Assembly (NCBI GenBank): GCA_017444015.1 | Contig: JAFSXN010000065.1 | Span: forward strand, 1-64,000 | Reading direction: 5' to 3' | Length of the DNA stretch: 64,000 nucleotides | Source: Lachnospiraceae bacterium | GTDB lineage: Bacteria > Bacillota > Clostridia > Lachnospirales > Lachnospiraceae | Shown: one piece after another, positions 25,598 through 34,560 of the stretch | How the letters are laid out: every line of letters begins with the position of its first letter | Position numbering within the stretch: the stretch's first letter is position 1 | Position numbers and translations under genes: made by a program | The notes under the pieces: generated by a model | The model's input: only the letters and a program-made list of their open reading frames with translations | Told to the model about the DNA's origin: nothing | The model's database searches: none

Positions 25598-26608
25598 CTA
25601 TATTTCTACACCGTAGCCGTTTAACTGCTCGTTGATCTTTTCATTGATATTCTGACGGTTAAAGATCGCGCACTGCTTGATGGCAATGGTGATCTCCTTC
25701 TCCTTTGCGCTCCCGTGCGCCTTGACCACAAGACCGTTCAGTCCTAATAACGGCGCTCCGCCGTATTCCGAAGCGTCAAATTTTTTCATAGAGCTTTTCA
25801 GTGCCGGCTTGATTAAAAGCGCGCCGAGCTTCGAGCGAAACGAGGACATCAGGCCCTCCTTCATTACGTCAAGCAGCGCCGTTCCGACACCCTCGTAGAA
25901 TTTCAGGATAACGTTTCCGACAAAGGCCTCGCAGACGACGACATCCGCCTTCCCGTAGGGGATCTCTCTGGCCTCGATACTTCCGATAAAGTTGATATCC
26001 GGACAGTTCTTCAGCAGAGGAAAGGTCTCCTTGACCAGCATATTTCCCTTTTCCTCTTCCGCTCCGATATTGACGATGGCAACCTTCGGGTTTTCGATCC
26101 CGATCACGTGCTCCATATAGATCGAGCCCATCTTCGCGAACTGTAAAAGATGCGTCGAGCGCGCATCAACATTGGCTCCGCAGTCGATCAGACAGGCTAC
26201 CCCCGTAGTCGTAGGAATTAACGGCGCAAGCGGCGGTCTCTCCACGCCCTTTAAGCGTCCGACGATCACCTGGCCGCCGACTAAGATCGCGCCGGAGCTG
26301 CCGGAGGAGATAAAAGCGTCCGCTTCCTTGTTCTTCACCATATAGAGACCCTTGACGATTGAGGAGTCCTTCTTCTTTCGGATCGCCATCACCGGAGGCT
26401 CGCTTGTCTCGATCACCTCGCTTGCGTCGACGATCCCGATCCGATCCTTGTCATAGGTCAGCTGTCCCAGCTCCTTTTCAATGACCTCTCTCCTGCCCGC
26501 CAAAAGGACCGTAATATCACTTTCGTCCTGAACTGCCTGAACTGCCGCCCTGACCGGAACGCCCGGAGCGTAATCGCCTCCCATCGCGTCCACAACTACT
26601 CTGACCAT
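25598..26608 (-). CDS. plsX: phosphate acyltransferase PlsX
   Basis: 336 residues. VVDAMGGDYAPGVPVRAAV start, ASEVIETSEPPVMAIRKKKDS, FISSGSSGAILVGG and YGGAPLLGLNGLVVKAHGSA are family blocks. It makes acyl-phosphate from acyl-ACP for glycerolipid synthesis. Gene order rpmF-plsX-acpP-rnc is conserved in many bacteria. Confidence 0.97.
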   Translation of the reverse strand: MVRVVVDAMGGDYAPGVPVRAAVQAVQDESDITVLLAGRREVIEKELGQLTYDKDRIGIVDASEVIETSEPPVMAIRKKKDSSIVKGLYMVKNKEADAFISSGSSGAILVGGQVIVGRLKGVERPPLAPLIPTTTGVACLIDCGANVDARSTHLLQFAKMGSIYMEHVIGIENPKVAIVNIGAEEEKGNMLVKETFPLLKNCPDINFIGSIEAREIPYGKADVVVCEAFVGNVILKFYEGVGTALLDVMKEGLMSSFRSKLGALLIKPALKSSMKKFDASEYGGAPLLGLNGLVVKAHGSAKEKEITIAIKQCAIFNRQNINEKINEQLNGYGVEI

Positions 26609-26805
26609 CCAAACCTCTCTCCCTTGATCGCCGTCCGACCTCCGTTTATCCCTCAGAGGCCTCCTGTCGGAAACGACTTTGATCCGATCTTCGCAAAATC
26701 TCTATCTGCCGGATTCCCCACCGTACCTAAAAACTACTATACAAGACATTGTCTTAAAAAGCAAATGAAATATACCTTGCCGGCATATTCCTTTATGGCG
26801 CATAG

Positions 26806-26836
26806 AAAAAGACTGCCGCCGGAAACGACAGTCTTT
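26806..26836 (-). terminator. rho-independent terminator after rpmF
   Basis: Minus-strand stem AAAGACTGTCG/CGGCAGTCTTT (one G-U pair) with a 7-base loop, followed by TTTC. It could uncouple rpmF from plsX, although a weak T run may allow read-through. Confidence 0.7.
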
Positions 26837-26856
26837 CAGCTTTCACGAGAATCTGC

Positions 26857-27036
26857 TTACTCCTGAGGAATGACTTCCTTCTTATTATAGGAACCGCAGG
26901 CCTTACAAACCCTGTGCGGAACCATCAGCTCGCCGCACTTGCTGCACTTAACAAGCGCCGGAGCGGACATCTTCCAATTCGCTCTCCTCTGATCTCTTCT
27001 TCCCTTCGAGGATTTATTCTTAGGACAAATCGACAT
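26857..27036 (-). CDS. rpmF: 50S ribosomal protein L32
   Basis: 59 residues from ATG 27036, chosen because GGGAGG lies 8 bases upstream; a GTG at 27045 is too close to it. MSICPKNKSSKGRRDQRR start and a zinc ribbon with CSKC and CKAC pairs, so this is the zinc-binding (C+) form. Confidence 0.96.
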   Translation of the reverse strand: MSICPKNKSSKGRRDQRRANWKMSAPALVKCSKCGELMVPHRVCKACGSYNKKEVIPQE

Positions 27037-27111
27037 CTTTGTCACCTCCCTTACTCAAAAATCACGCTTGTAAAAGTATAGCGGCCTCCTGCGGTTTTGT
27101 CAACAAAAATT

Positions 27112-27666
27112 TCAGGAACCTTCGTTCGCCATCTGTTTGACCTTCGTAAGCGCGGCGCTGACCGCAGGGATCAGAAGGACGATCACCGTAAGGACCGCCT
27201 CCGCCCCGATATAGGCCCCGTTGTACAGGACGGAATAGACAAAGGGGTTCATCTCCTCCGGCGCGTAATCGGCAAAAAAGACCACGCCGGATAAGACCAC
27301 AAAGATGAACCGGCACACGACCGCCGCAAGATACCCCGTAATCAGGCCATGCTTTTTATCCGCAAAGAACCCGGATACCCCCATGCTTCCGTACGCGAGG
27401 ATATAATCACAGATCAGCTGCGGAATACTGATCACATAAGGATCGATCAGCAGATCCAGGATTCCGTACGCGGTTGCCCCGGCAAAGCCGGTCGCAGGCC
27501 CAAACAGCAGGCCTATAAAAGCCGTAAAGAACATCTGGAACAGCTTGACAGAGCCTCCCATGGGCATATGAAACAGCTTAATCTGGTCCGTAATAAAAGC
27601 AAGAGCGATACACATCGCCGTAAATACCAGCCGCTTGACCGTAAAATTTCCTTTGAAATTTGACAT
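27112..27666 (-). CDS. thiT: ECF-type thiamine transporter substrate-binding subunit ThiT
   Basis: 184 residues, about six membrane segments, usual for the S-component of an energy-coupling factor transporter. The start region KRLVFTAMCIALAFITDQIK resembles the AAxxxA helix by which S-components dock on the EcfT subunit; GGSVKLFQM and the YGILDLLIDPYVI loop match ThiT proteins. The assignment is secured by the TPP riboswitch directly upstream. The ATG at 27666 has a GGGAGG site that is part of the riboswitch platform hairpin. The shared EcfA/A'/T module must be encoded elsewhere. The gene stands where ackA and a DUF177 gene often lie between pta and rpmF. Confidence 0.9.
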   Translation of the reverse strand: MSNFKGNFTVKRLVFTAMCIALAFITDQIKLFHMPMGGSVKLFQMFFTAFIGLLFGPATGFAGATAYGILDLLIDPYVISIPQLICDYILAYGSMGVSGFFADKKHGLITGYLAAVVCRFIFVVLSGVVFFADYAPEEMNPFVYSVLYNGAYIGAEAVLTVIVLLIPAVSAALTKVKQMANEGS

Positions 27667-27671
27667 GAAAA

Positions 27672-27698
27672 AACCTCCCTTTCTGCCAGGGAGAGTCT
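27672..27698 (-). terminator. expression platform hairpin of the TPP riboswitch
   Basis: Minus strand: CTCCCT-GGCAGAA-AGGGAG followed by GTTTTTTC and then the thiT ATG. The same AGGGAGG is the ribosome site, so the hairpin can act as a terminator, as a ribosome-site lock, or both. Confidence 0.7.
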
Positions 27699-27741
27699 TT
27701 GCAAAATCGCAGAGCGGACCAACCTCGTGATCCGTTCTGAC

Positions 27742-27842
27742 ATGCTTCCTTCCGCCGGTATTATCCGGTTCAAGTAATAAGGGTAAAACTCTCAGCCGTA
27801 TCTCCGCGCTTTCCGGGCGCGGATCTTGGGCTCCCCCAGCAT
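27742..27842 (-). ncRNA. TPP riboswitch (THI element)
   Basis: Minus strand holds the conserved THI core in order: GGGGGAGCCC, a variable GC stem, CTGAGA, ACCCTT, TGAACCGGATAATACCGGCG and GGAAGCATG, with closing stem ATGCT/AGCAT. It binds thiamine pyrophosphate and should switch off thiT when the cofactor is plentiful. Confidence 0.96.
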
Positions 27843-27937
27843 CTCTTATAAAATTATACTTAAATTCACATTTACCAGTTTTCCAGTTATTAGTTCCGAC
27901 GAGGATATACAATCGTACCCACGCCGGCAGGAACGGA

Positions 27938-28945
27938 TCAGTCTAAGATCAGCTGCGCCTGAACCGCTGTCAGCGCTACAACACCGACGATATCCTGCGC
28001 GTTACAGCCTCTCGAAAGATCGTTTACGGGTCTCGCAAGTCCCTGTAACATCGGTCCGAAGGCCTCCGCGTGTCCCAGCCGCTCAACGAGCTTATAGCCG
28101 ATATTTCCGCAATCCAGATTCGGGAAGATCAAGACATTTGCATGTCCCGCCACCTCAGAGCCCGGCGCCTTGCTCCTCGCTACCGTTTCTACCAAAGCGG
28201 CATCCGTCTGTAGCTCACCGTCGATGAGCAGCTTCGGATATTTCTCCTTCGCAAGCCTCGTCGCCTCTACCATCTTATCTACCAGCGGATGCTTCGCGCT
28301 TCCCTTCGTCGAATGGGAAAGCATCGCGATTACCGGCTTCTGGCCGACCAGATTCGTAAAACTCTTCGCGGAAGACCCCGCGATACAGGCCAGTTCCTCG
28401 GGATTCGGGTCCTGATTCAGCCCGCAGTCCGCAAACAGGAAGGTTCCGTTCGCTCCCAGATCGCAGTTCGGAACGTCTAAAATAAAGAAGCCGGAAACGA
28501 TCTCCACGCCCGGAGCCGTCTTTAAAACCTGAAGCGAGGGCCTCAGTACATCCGCCGTCGCATGACAGGCACCCGCCACCATTCCGTCGGCATCACCCAT
28601 CTTCACCATCATAACCCCAAACATCAGAGGATCCGTAAGCAGCCTTTCCCTCGCCGCTTCCAGCGTCATCCCCTTGGCCTTTCTCAGCTCATACAGCGTA
28701 TTGGCGTAAGAATCGAATTTCTCGGTGGCCTCCGGATCGACGATCGTGACCTTCGTCAGATCCACATCCAGCCAATGCGCTCCCTCGGCGATCTTCTCTT
28801 CCTTTCCGACAAAGATGATATCCGCGATCCGCTCTCTGATGACCTCCGCCGCCGCCATAAGCGTCCGTCTGTCATTGGTCTCCGGCATAACGATCCGCTT
28901 TACATCCTGCTTTGCCCGTTCCTTGATCGTATCGATAAAAGACAT
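27938..28945 (-). CDS. pta: phosphate acetyltransferase
   Basis: 335 residues, the short single-domain form. Family blocks: RIVMPETNDRRTLMAA, DGMVAGACHATADVLRPSLQ, FLFADCGLNQDPNPEELA, MLSHSTKGSAKHP and HANVLIFPNLDCGNIGYKL. It converts acetyl-CoA and phosphate to acetyl phosphate. No acetate kinase gene follows, which is unusual since pta-ackA is the common order. A near-palindromic sequence lies in its promoter. Confidence 0.96.
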   Translation of the reverse strand: MSFIDTIKERAKQDVKRIVMPETNDRRTLMAAAEVIRERIADIIFVGKEEKIAEGAHWLDVDLTKVTIVDPEATEKFDSYANTLYELRKAKGMTLEAARERLLTDPLMFGVMMVKMGDADGMVAGACHATADVLRPSLQVLKTAPGVEIVSGFFILDVPNCDLGANGTFLFADCGLNQDPNPEELACIAGSSAKSFTNLVGQKPVIAMLSHSTKGSAKHPLVDKMVEATRLAKEKYPKLLIDGELQTDAALVETVARSKAPGSEVAGHANVLIFPNLDCGNIGYKLVERLGHAEAFGPMLQGLARPVNDLSRGCNAQDIVGVVALTAVQAQLILD

Positions 28946-29006
28946 ATCCTGTTTCCTTCTTTCAAAAAAAATAATGCAGAACTCTCGTTAATACCTTATA
29001 ATGTTC

Positions 29007-29035
29007 ATTATATACAAAGAATTCCTTGTATACAA
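29007..29035 (-). promoter_or_regulatory. pta promoter with embedded palindrome (candidate operator)
   Basis: Minus strand: TTGTAT (29035-29030), 17-base spacer, TATAAT (29012-29007). A 22-base near-perfect palindrome, TATACAAAGAATTCCTTGTATA (29011-29032), overlaps the spacer and the -35, a position fit for a repressor. It lies between the divergent pta and tmcAL genes, so one factor could affect both. Confidence 0.5.
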
Positions 29036-29083
29036 TAAAAATAATATCGTGTTTAACAAAAAAAACAAGTAAAAGGAACCTCT

Positions 29084-30364
29084 ATGCGTACAACAGCGAT
29101 CATTGCGGAGTACAATCCGTTTCACAACGGCCACTCCTACCATATTAAAAAAGCCAGAGAGCTGACCGATGCCGATTTCATTCTTGTTCTGATCTCAGGC
29201 GACTATGTCCAGCGGGGAACGCCTGCCGTCATCGACAAATACCGCCGGGCGGAAATGGCTCTTTCTCAGGGGGCTGATCTCGTTTTAGAGCTCCCGCTCT
29301 ACTATTCGCTGGGGAGCCTGGAATACTTCGCAAAGGGCGCTGTCTCCCTGCTCGACCGCCTGGGGTTGGTCGACTATCTCAGCTTTGGCTCGGAATCCGG
29401 CGAGCTGGCTCTTTTAAAGGAAACCGCGGACGCGCTCGACGAACGGGAAAGCCCCGAATATCAGGAGAGGCTTCGCGGCTATATCCGTAAAGGTTTAAGC
29501 TTCCCCGCCGCCCAGGAAAAGGCAATGGTAGAGCTTGGTCTGTCCGAAAAAAGCGCCGCTGTCATACGCGAGCCCAACAATGCCCTGGCTATCGCCTATC
29601 TCCGCGCGCTGAAGGCCAGAGGTTCCAAAATAACGCCCGTTACCCTCAAGCGCTATCTTTCCGCTCATCACGATAATACGGAAGGGTCTTATTCCGCGAC
29701 CGCCATCCGCTCCCGTCTTCAGAGCAAGGAAGCGCTTTTCGATCTGGCGATGAGCCTGCCGGATACCGTGTTACAGATCATGGTCTCCGATTACGACAAG
29801 CGCTTTCCGGTCACGGAAAACGACTTTTCCGGCGCGCTCTTCTATAAGCTCCATTCCTGCTATACCAAAGCGCTTCAGGAATACGGCGACCGGGAGACCG
29901 CAAGGAAAAAAGCGCTGACCGGATTCCTTGATATCAACGAGGAGCTGTCCTCCAGACTTTTAAGTATCTATAAGGAAGCCTCCTCCTTCTCCGATCTCTG
30001 CGGCAAGGTAAAGAGCAAGGATCTGACCTATACCCGGATCAGCAGAGCTGCCATGCATATCATTCTCGATATCAGCGCCGCGAATATGAAGGAGTATATC
30101 GCTGATGACTATAACTACTACGCAAGGATCTTAGGCTTCCGCTCGGGGGAAAGTACAGCCTCTCTTCTGCACGGCTTAAAGCAGAGCTCCGCGCTTCCTT
30201 TGATTACAAAGTTAGCGGATGCCGATAAGATCCTGACCGGACGAAACGCAAGGCGCCTGCTCTCCGAGGAGATCCAGGCAAGCGATCTCTACGAACGCAC
30301 CGCCTGTATGAAATACCACGGGCTTTTCCGCTCGGAGTACGTCCGGAATATCGTAAAATACTAA
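29084..30364 (+). CDS. tmcAL: tRNA(Met) cytidine acetate ligase TmcAL (YlbM)
   Basis: 426 residues. Nucleotidyltransferase motif IIAEYNPFHNGHSYHIKKA, then ISGDYVQRGTPAVIDKYRRAE and EPNNALAIAYL. In Bacillus this enzyme activates acetate with ATP to acetylate the wobble cytidine of elongator tRNA-Met. It is one of two plus-strand genes in the window, divergent from pta; both act on acetyl groups. AAGGA ribosome site. Confidence 0.95.
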   Translation: MRTTAIIAEYNPFHNGHSYHIKKARELTDADFILVLISGDYVQRGTPAVIDKYRRAEMALSQGADLVLELPLYYSLGSLEYFAKGAVSLLDRLGLVDYLSFGSESGELALLKETADALDERESPEYQERLRGYIRKGLSFPAAQEKAMVELGLSEKSAAVIREPNNALAIAYLRALKARGSKITPVTLKRYLSAHHDNTEGSYSATAIRSRLQSKEALFDLAMSLPDTVLQIMVSDYDKRFPVTENDFSGALFYKLHSCYTKALQEYGDRETARKKALTGFLDINEELSSRLLSIYKEASSFSDLCGKVKSKDLTYTRISRAAMHIILDISAANMKEYIADDYNYYARILGFRSGESTASLLHGLKQSSALPLITKLADADKILTGRNARRLLSEEIQASDLYERTACMKYHGLFRSEYVRNIVKY

Positions 30365-30404
30365 GGAAGAAATGAAAAAATCGGTTTTCCTCAGCAGTAA
30401 TGCG

Positions 30405-30430
30405 CGCGGACTGACAAAATCAGTCTTTCC
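30405..30430 (+). terminator. weak terminator between convergent tmcAL and response regulator
   Basis: GACTGA-CAAAA-TCAGTC (about 30410-30426) followed by TTTCCTC. Stem is short and T run poor, so confidence is low; it lies just after tmcAL. Confidence 0.35.
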
Positions 30431-31189
30431 TCAGATGTGCTTTCTTCGCTCAAAGAAATTATCCACCGCTTCTACGATCTCCGCGGGCTTCATAGTCTTT
30501 AACAGGTAGCCCTCCGGCTTCAGGGCGAGAACGCTGGAAACGCTCTCCTTGTCATTCCTGCTTGTCAGAAAGATCACCGGAACCGACTGAAAATCCATTT
30601 CCGCCCGGATCATTTCAAGAACCTGCTTCCCGTCTACGATCGGCATTTCGTAATCGAGAAGAATCAGATCCGGAAGGTCCCGGCTTAAATACTTAATCGC
30701 CATAGCGCCGGAATTGGCAAGGACAACCTGATATTTATCCTCAAGCCAGGCCTTGACATTTCGAAGCATGGTCCCGGAATCGTCCACGACTAAGATCTTT
30801 TTCCTGTTCAGACTCCCGTTCTCCTTAATATATTCGGAAACGACTCTTGCGACCTCCTTGACATCGATCGGATGGGAAAAACTCCCCTTGACGTATGTCT
30901 TATCAATCACGGCAAGGAGCTTATCGAAAATCGGGTTGTCCGCCAATAGAAACAGGGGGCTCCCGTCCTCTACCACCTTATCCCTCAGATAAACAACCGA
31001 ATCCTGCTTCTCCGCAAACTCCTCATCCGCAAAGAGAAGGATCGCGGCCGGCGTCTCCCGGACCCCGCCCATATCGCTTACGGAGGTTCCGGTAACCACG
31101 GAGTCATAACCGGCCTCCGTCAGCCTGTCTCTTAAAGATTTAATGATAAAGCTCCCTGTCTGCCGGGAAATAATCATAATCGTATTCAT
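30431..31189 (-). CDS. response regulator with N-terminal receiver-like domain and C-terminal REC domain
   Basis: 252 residues. The C-terminal half (about 130-250) is a complete receiver: ILVVDDSGTM, phosphoacceptor in LILLDYEMP, threonine in IFLTSRND and lysine in GYLLKTMKP. The N-terminal half has the same size and alternation (MIISRQTGSFIIKSLRDRL, ILLFADEEF) but lacks the acidic pocket, so it looks like a degenerate receiver. No DNA-binding output domain. It follows the hybrid kinase gene by 141 bases and is its likely partner. Confidence 0.85.
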   Translation of the reverse strand: MNTIMIISRQTGSFIIKSLRDRLTEAGYDSVVTGTSVSDMGGVRETPAAILLFADEEFAEKQDSVVYLRDKVVEDGSPLFLLADNPIFDKLLAVIDKTYVKGSFSHPIDVKEVARVVSEYIKENGSLNRKKILVVDDSGTMLRNVKAWLEDKYQVVLANSGAMAIKYLSRDLPDLILLDYEMPIVDGKQVLEMIRAEMDFQSVPVIFLTSRNDKESVSSVLALKPEGYLLKTMKPAEIVEAVDNFFERRKHI

Positions 31190-31330
31190 CTCGGTTTATC
31201 CTTTCTCCAATACACAATATATAGGAATTATGCGGCATTATCTGCTGCTCGTCCGTGTGCGGTACTTACTGAAGACGCATATTTTTCGTACATATAAGAC
31301 TTACCGGTAAAATAACAAGCCGTGTACGCT

Positions 31331-34300
31331 CTATAACTTCGCAAGCAGCTCATCGCAGATCCGTATCACATCCTCCATCGCCACATCCGCGACAAAGGAG
31401 GACAACTCCTCCAGCCTGTCCCGAAGCTCCTCGGGGGGCACTCCGCCCTCGATCTTCTTCATACATTCATCCGCAGTATCCAGATCAAACTCCTCCATAG
31501 CATCGCGAAGCCCCGAAAGCGCCTCCCGGAGCTCTTCGTTTGTCAGCTCCGGCCCGCTCTTTTCTATATAAGCGTAGGGCCTGAGCTTTTCCTTCAAAGC
31601 CCGAAGCTCTTTTATCACACCCGGCGATAAGCGTTTGATCTCCTCTTCCTTTTCCTGGTTTCCAAGCTGCTCCAGCTGATAGAACTTCTCGGAAAGAGAA
31701 AGCGCCCCGACCATTCTCGCTGTATTCTTCAGGGCATGTACCTCGATGGTATAATCCCGAAGCATCCCGTCTTCCAGATACTTTTCTATCGTCGTACTCT
31801 TTCGGTCAATCAGCTTGTAAAAATCGGAAAGCAGGCTCCTCCAGAGCTGTTCGGAACCGGAATTTTCTATCCCCGCCTCGCTGTCGATCCCTTCGATCGA
31901 AGGCAAAGCTGTCTCTTTCTCCTGCGGCATAGCTGCCTCCGGCTGCATCTCCTCCTGTTTACTGATCTTCTCCGCAGGCAGCCACTTGGCCAGGCATTTA
32001 CAGATCTCCTTCATTTTGATAGGTTTAGCGACAAAATCGTTCAGACCATTCTCTTCAAACAGCTTCTGTGCCTCTGTCGTCGCGTTAGCGGTCAGAGCGA
32101 TGATCGGAAGCCTTTCATAGTCTCCTCCCATCTGCCGGATTGCGCTTGTTGCCTCGATCCCGTCCATGACCGGCATCATATGATCCATTAAAACCAGGTC
32201 GTAGGAATTCTTCGAAACCTTCTCAACCGCCCGTTTTCCGTTTTCCGCTGTTTCGATCGTCATCCCGAGCGGCTCTAAGAGTCCGATGGCAACCTTTAAA
32301 TTCATCTCTGTATCATCCACCAACAGGATACGGGCCGAGGGCGCGGTGAAAAGGAAATCATGCTCCGTTTCCGTACGAGACCCGTTTGGCTCGTGGTTAA
32401 TAGCATTACAGAAATTCAGAGTATATAATGGTTTATTCAGCACCGTCCCCCTTAGCTCCACCTTCCCTTCCAGCATAGGGTTTCTAAGGATATAAAGGGC
32501 GGTCCTTGCTTCCTTCAGAAAGGAAATGATCTCATCGGAAATGGCGCAGACATCCGAAACACAATCCGTAAAGACAAAATCCGCGCGGGCATCTCCCAGC
32601 AGAACATCCCCGATATCAACCGTCTCGATCCCGTAACAGGAAACAAGCTGCTGAAACTGTTCTTCGATCCTCTCATCCGAAAAAGCGCTGCATAATACCG
32701 GCTTTTCCTCCGAGCCATCCAGATAGGAAGCCTTCAGGGCTGCTGCCGGCGTATCCTTTACGATCCGCTGGGGAAGAGTGAACCAGAAGCGGCTTCCCTC
32801 ACCGTATACGCTCTCCACGCCGATCTTCCCACCCATCAGCTCTACCAGGTTCTTTGAAATGGAAAGGCCGAGTCCCGAGCCCTCTTTTTCATGGTTTTTC
32901 CTGGTATCGACCTGGGAAAAGGTTCCAAAAAGCTTCGGCAGATCCTCCTCCCGAATCCCTTGTCCGGTATCCTGAATCGAGAAACGAAGGGAAAGTTCAG
33001 GATCCTCTGAAGCGGCCACAGCCTCCTCTTCTGATGCAGTCTTTGTTTCTACCTGTACGCTCACCTTCACAAAACCCTTCTCAGTAAATTTGATGGCATT
33101 GTTTGCGATATTGATCAGGATCTGGCGGATCCGCTTGGCATCCCCGTAAAGGACCGAGGGGAGCTTTGGATCCACATCGTAAAAGAGCTCTACCGGCTTA
33201 TCCCCGATCCGGTTTAAAAAGATCATGGAGAGGTCGCTTAGAAGAGACATAGGCTCGTACTCCTCTTCGATGATCTCCATCTTCCCGGACTCGATCTTTG
33301 AGATATCGAGAATATCGTTAATGATCGAAAGCAGCGCGTCCCCGGAGCTTTTGATGTTTTCAAGATACTCTCTGAGATCCGGCTTTGTCTCCTCCCTAAG
33401 CAAAATATCTGTCATTCCGACAATGGCGTTCATCGGCGTACGGATCTCATGGGACATATTCGAGATAAAGGCGGATTTAGCCTCATTCGCAGCCTCGGCA
33501 GCCTCTTTGGCAGCCTCCGCTTCCTTCCGAAGCCGGTACTGCTCCGTCACATTCACCATAAGCAGACCATAGCCCTGGATCAATCCGTTTTCCCGGATCT
33601 CACGGATCGAGCGTTCATAGTGCCGCTCTCCGATTTCAAACTGCGTATTCGTACTCGTAAACAGCTCCCGTATATTGTCCGGAATGGGCTTGTTGCGATT
33701 CAGCCTCCGAAGCTCCGGAAAAACGTGCTGCGCGTAGGCGTTCGCGTCCTTGTAGCAGTAATTCGAATCCACAATGATAAAGAGGCTCTGAATATTTTCG
33801 ATGAGCCACTGCTTTCCGCTGTCGATGACCGTAAACAGCTCTCCCTTTACAACGCCGAAAACGATGGATAGTAACGACAGAGAGGAGAAAAACGGTGAAA
33901 TATCATAGCCTGGTTTTAACAGCAGCGTAAAGTTCATCGCAGCGACAATCACAAACTCCGCCCCCGCGATCCTTGCGAGATTGTTCCGTCGTCTGCCCTT
34001 TGGTGTCTTAAACATCGCAGCCATCGTATAGATCAATAGGGCCGCAAGGATCAGCGTCACAGTGCTGTAGCGGACCATATAAAGCATTCCGCCGCTCACC
34101 CGCTGGGACATAATGCCTAGCTGCTCATTCCGTTCAAAATCAAGCTCGTGAAATACAAACTGACGGGAATCCCCGAACCAGATGGCAAACAGTACAAAAA
34201 AGTCAAAAAGCAGCCATGGGATCACTAAAAGCTGGACTCTTCGAAGCTCAAGATAATTCAGGATAAAAAGGATAAAAGCTCCGTAGAATAGAACACTTCC

Positions 34301-34516
34301 GAGAGATGAAATATTGAGCGACATCCTCGCGATCTCCGGGGATTCCGCCCGTGACTGGAACATAACGCCGACGTTCAGAATAAAACAGCCGACATTCGTA
34401 AGCAGAAGCGTCGGCGACGCCTGCTCCTTGCGTCTTGTCAGAAGACCCAGGATTCCTATAAGCGGAATCAGGATCCCCAACGTCTGGATCAGAGAAATAA
34501 GTATTGGATATCTCAT
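31331..34516 (-). CDS. hybrid sensor histidine kinase with receiver and HPt domains
   Basis: 1061 residues. Domains in order: 7 membrane segments (1-225), PAS-like (240-325), short coiled coil (328-350), HisKA with SHEIRTPMNA and phosphorylated His356, HATPase (NIANNAIKFTEKG about 470, DTGQGIREEDLPKLF about 516, GSGLGLSI about 547), a receiver-like region without acidic pocket (605-720), a canonical receiver (ILLVDDTEMN, Asp778 in LVLMDHMMP) and an HPt domain with His927 in VHALKNTARMVG. A complete phosphorelay in one chain. The signal is unknown; the membrane domain resembles the 7TM sensor of other Clostridia kinases. Downstream REC protein is the likely output. Confidence 0.92.
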   Translation of the reverse strand: MRYPILISLIQTLGILIPLIGILGLLTRRKEQASPTLLLTNVGCFILNVGVMFQSRAESPEIARMSLNISSLGSVLFYGAFILFILNYLELRRVQLLVIPWLLFDFFVLFAIWFGDSRQFVFHELDFERNEQLGIMSQRVSGGMLYMVRYSTVTLILAALLIYTMAAMFKTPKGRRRNNLARIAGAEFVIVAAMNFTLLLKPGYDISPFFSSLSLLSIVFGVVKGELFTVIDSGKQWLIENIQSLFIIVDSNYCYKDANAYAQHVFPELRRLNRNKPIPDNIRELFTSTNTQFEIGERHYERSIREIRENGLIQGYGLLMVNVTEQYRLRKEAEAAKEAAEAANEAKSAFISNMSHEIRTPMNAIVGMTDILLREETKPDLREYLENIKSSGDALLSIINDILDISKIESGKMEIIEEEYEPMSLLSDLSMIFLNRIGDKPVELFYDVDPKLPSVLYGDAKRIRQILINIANNAIKFTEKGFVKVSVQVETKTASEEEAVAASEDPELSLRFSIQDTGQGIREEDLPKLFGTFSQVDTRKNHEKEGSGLGLSISKNLVELMGGKIGVESVYGEGSRFWFTLPQRIVKDTPAAALKASYLDGSEEKPVLCSAFSDERIEEQFQQLVSCYGIETVDIGDVLLGDARADFVFTDCVSDVCAISDEIISFLKEARTALYILRNPMLEGKVELRGTVLNKPLYTLNFCNAINHEPNGSRTETEHDFLFTAPSARILLVDDTEMNLKVAIGLLEPLGMTIETAENGKRAVEKVSKNSYDLVLMDHMMPVMDGIEATSAIRQMGGDYERLPIIALTANATTEAQKLFEENGLNDFVAKPIKMKEICKCLAKWLPAEKISKQEEMQPEAAMPQEKETALPSIEGIDSEAGIENSGSEQLWRSLLSDFYKLIDRKSTTIEKYLEDGMLRDYTIEVHALKNTARMVGALSLSEKFYQLEQLGNQEKEEEIKRLSPGVIKELRALKEKLRPYAYIEKSGPELTNEELREALSGLRDAMEEFDLDTADECMKKIEGGVPPEELRDRLEELSSFVADVAMEDVIRICDELLAKL

Positions 34517-34560
34517 AGTAAAAAACCGAAATGCCTGTCGTGTGAAACCCGCCTGCGCCC

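Noticed and set aside
30362..30430. Possible further copy of the structured double-hairpin element after tmcAL
   Set aside because: Only a short GACTGA/TCAGTC hairpin and a CGCGCG run are present; the outer stem and long hairpin are missing.
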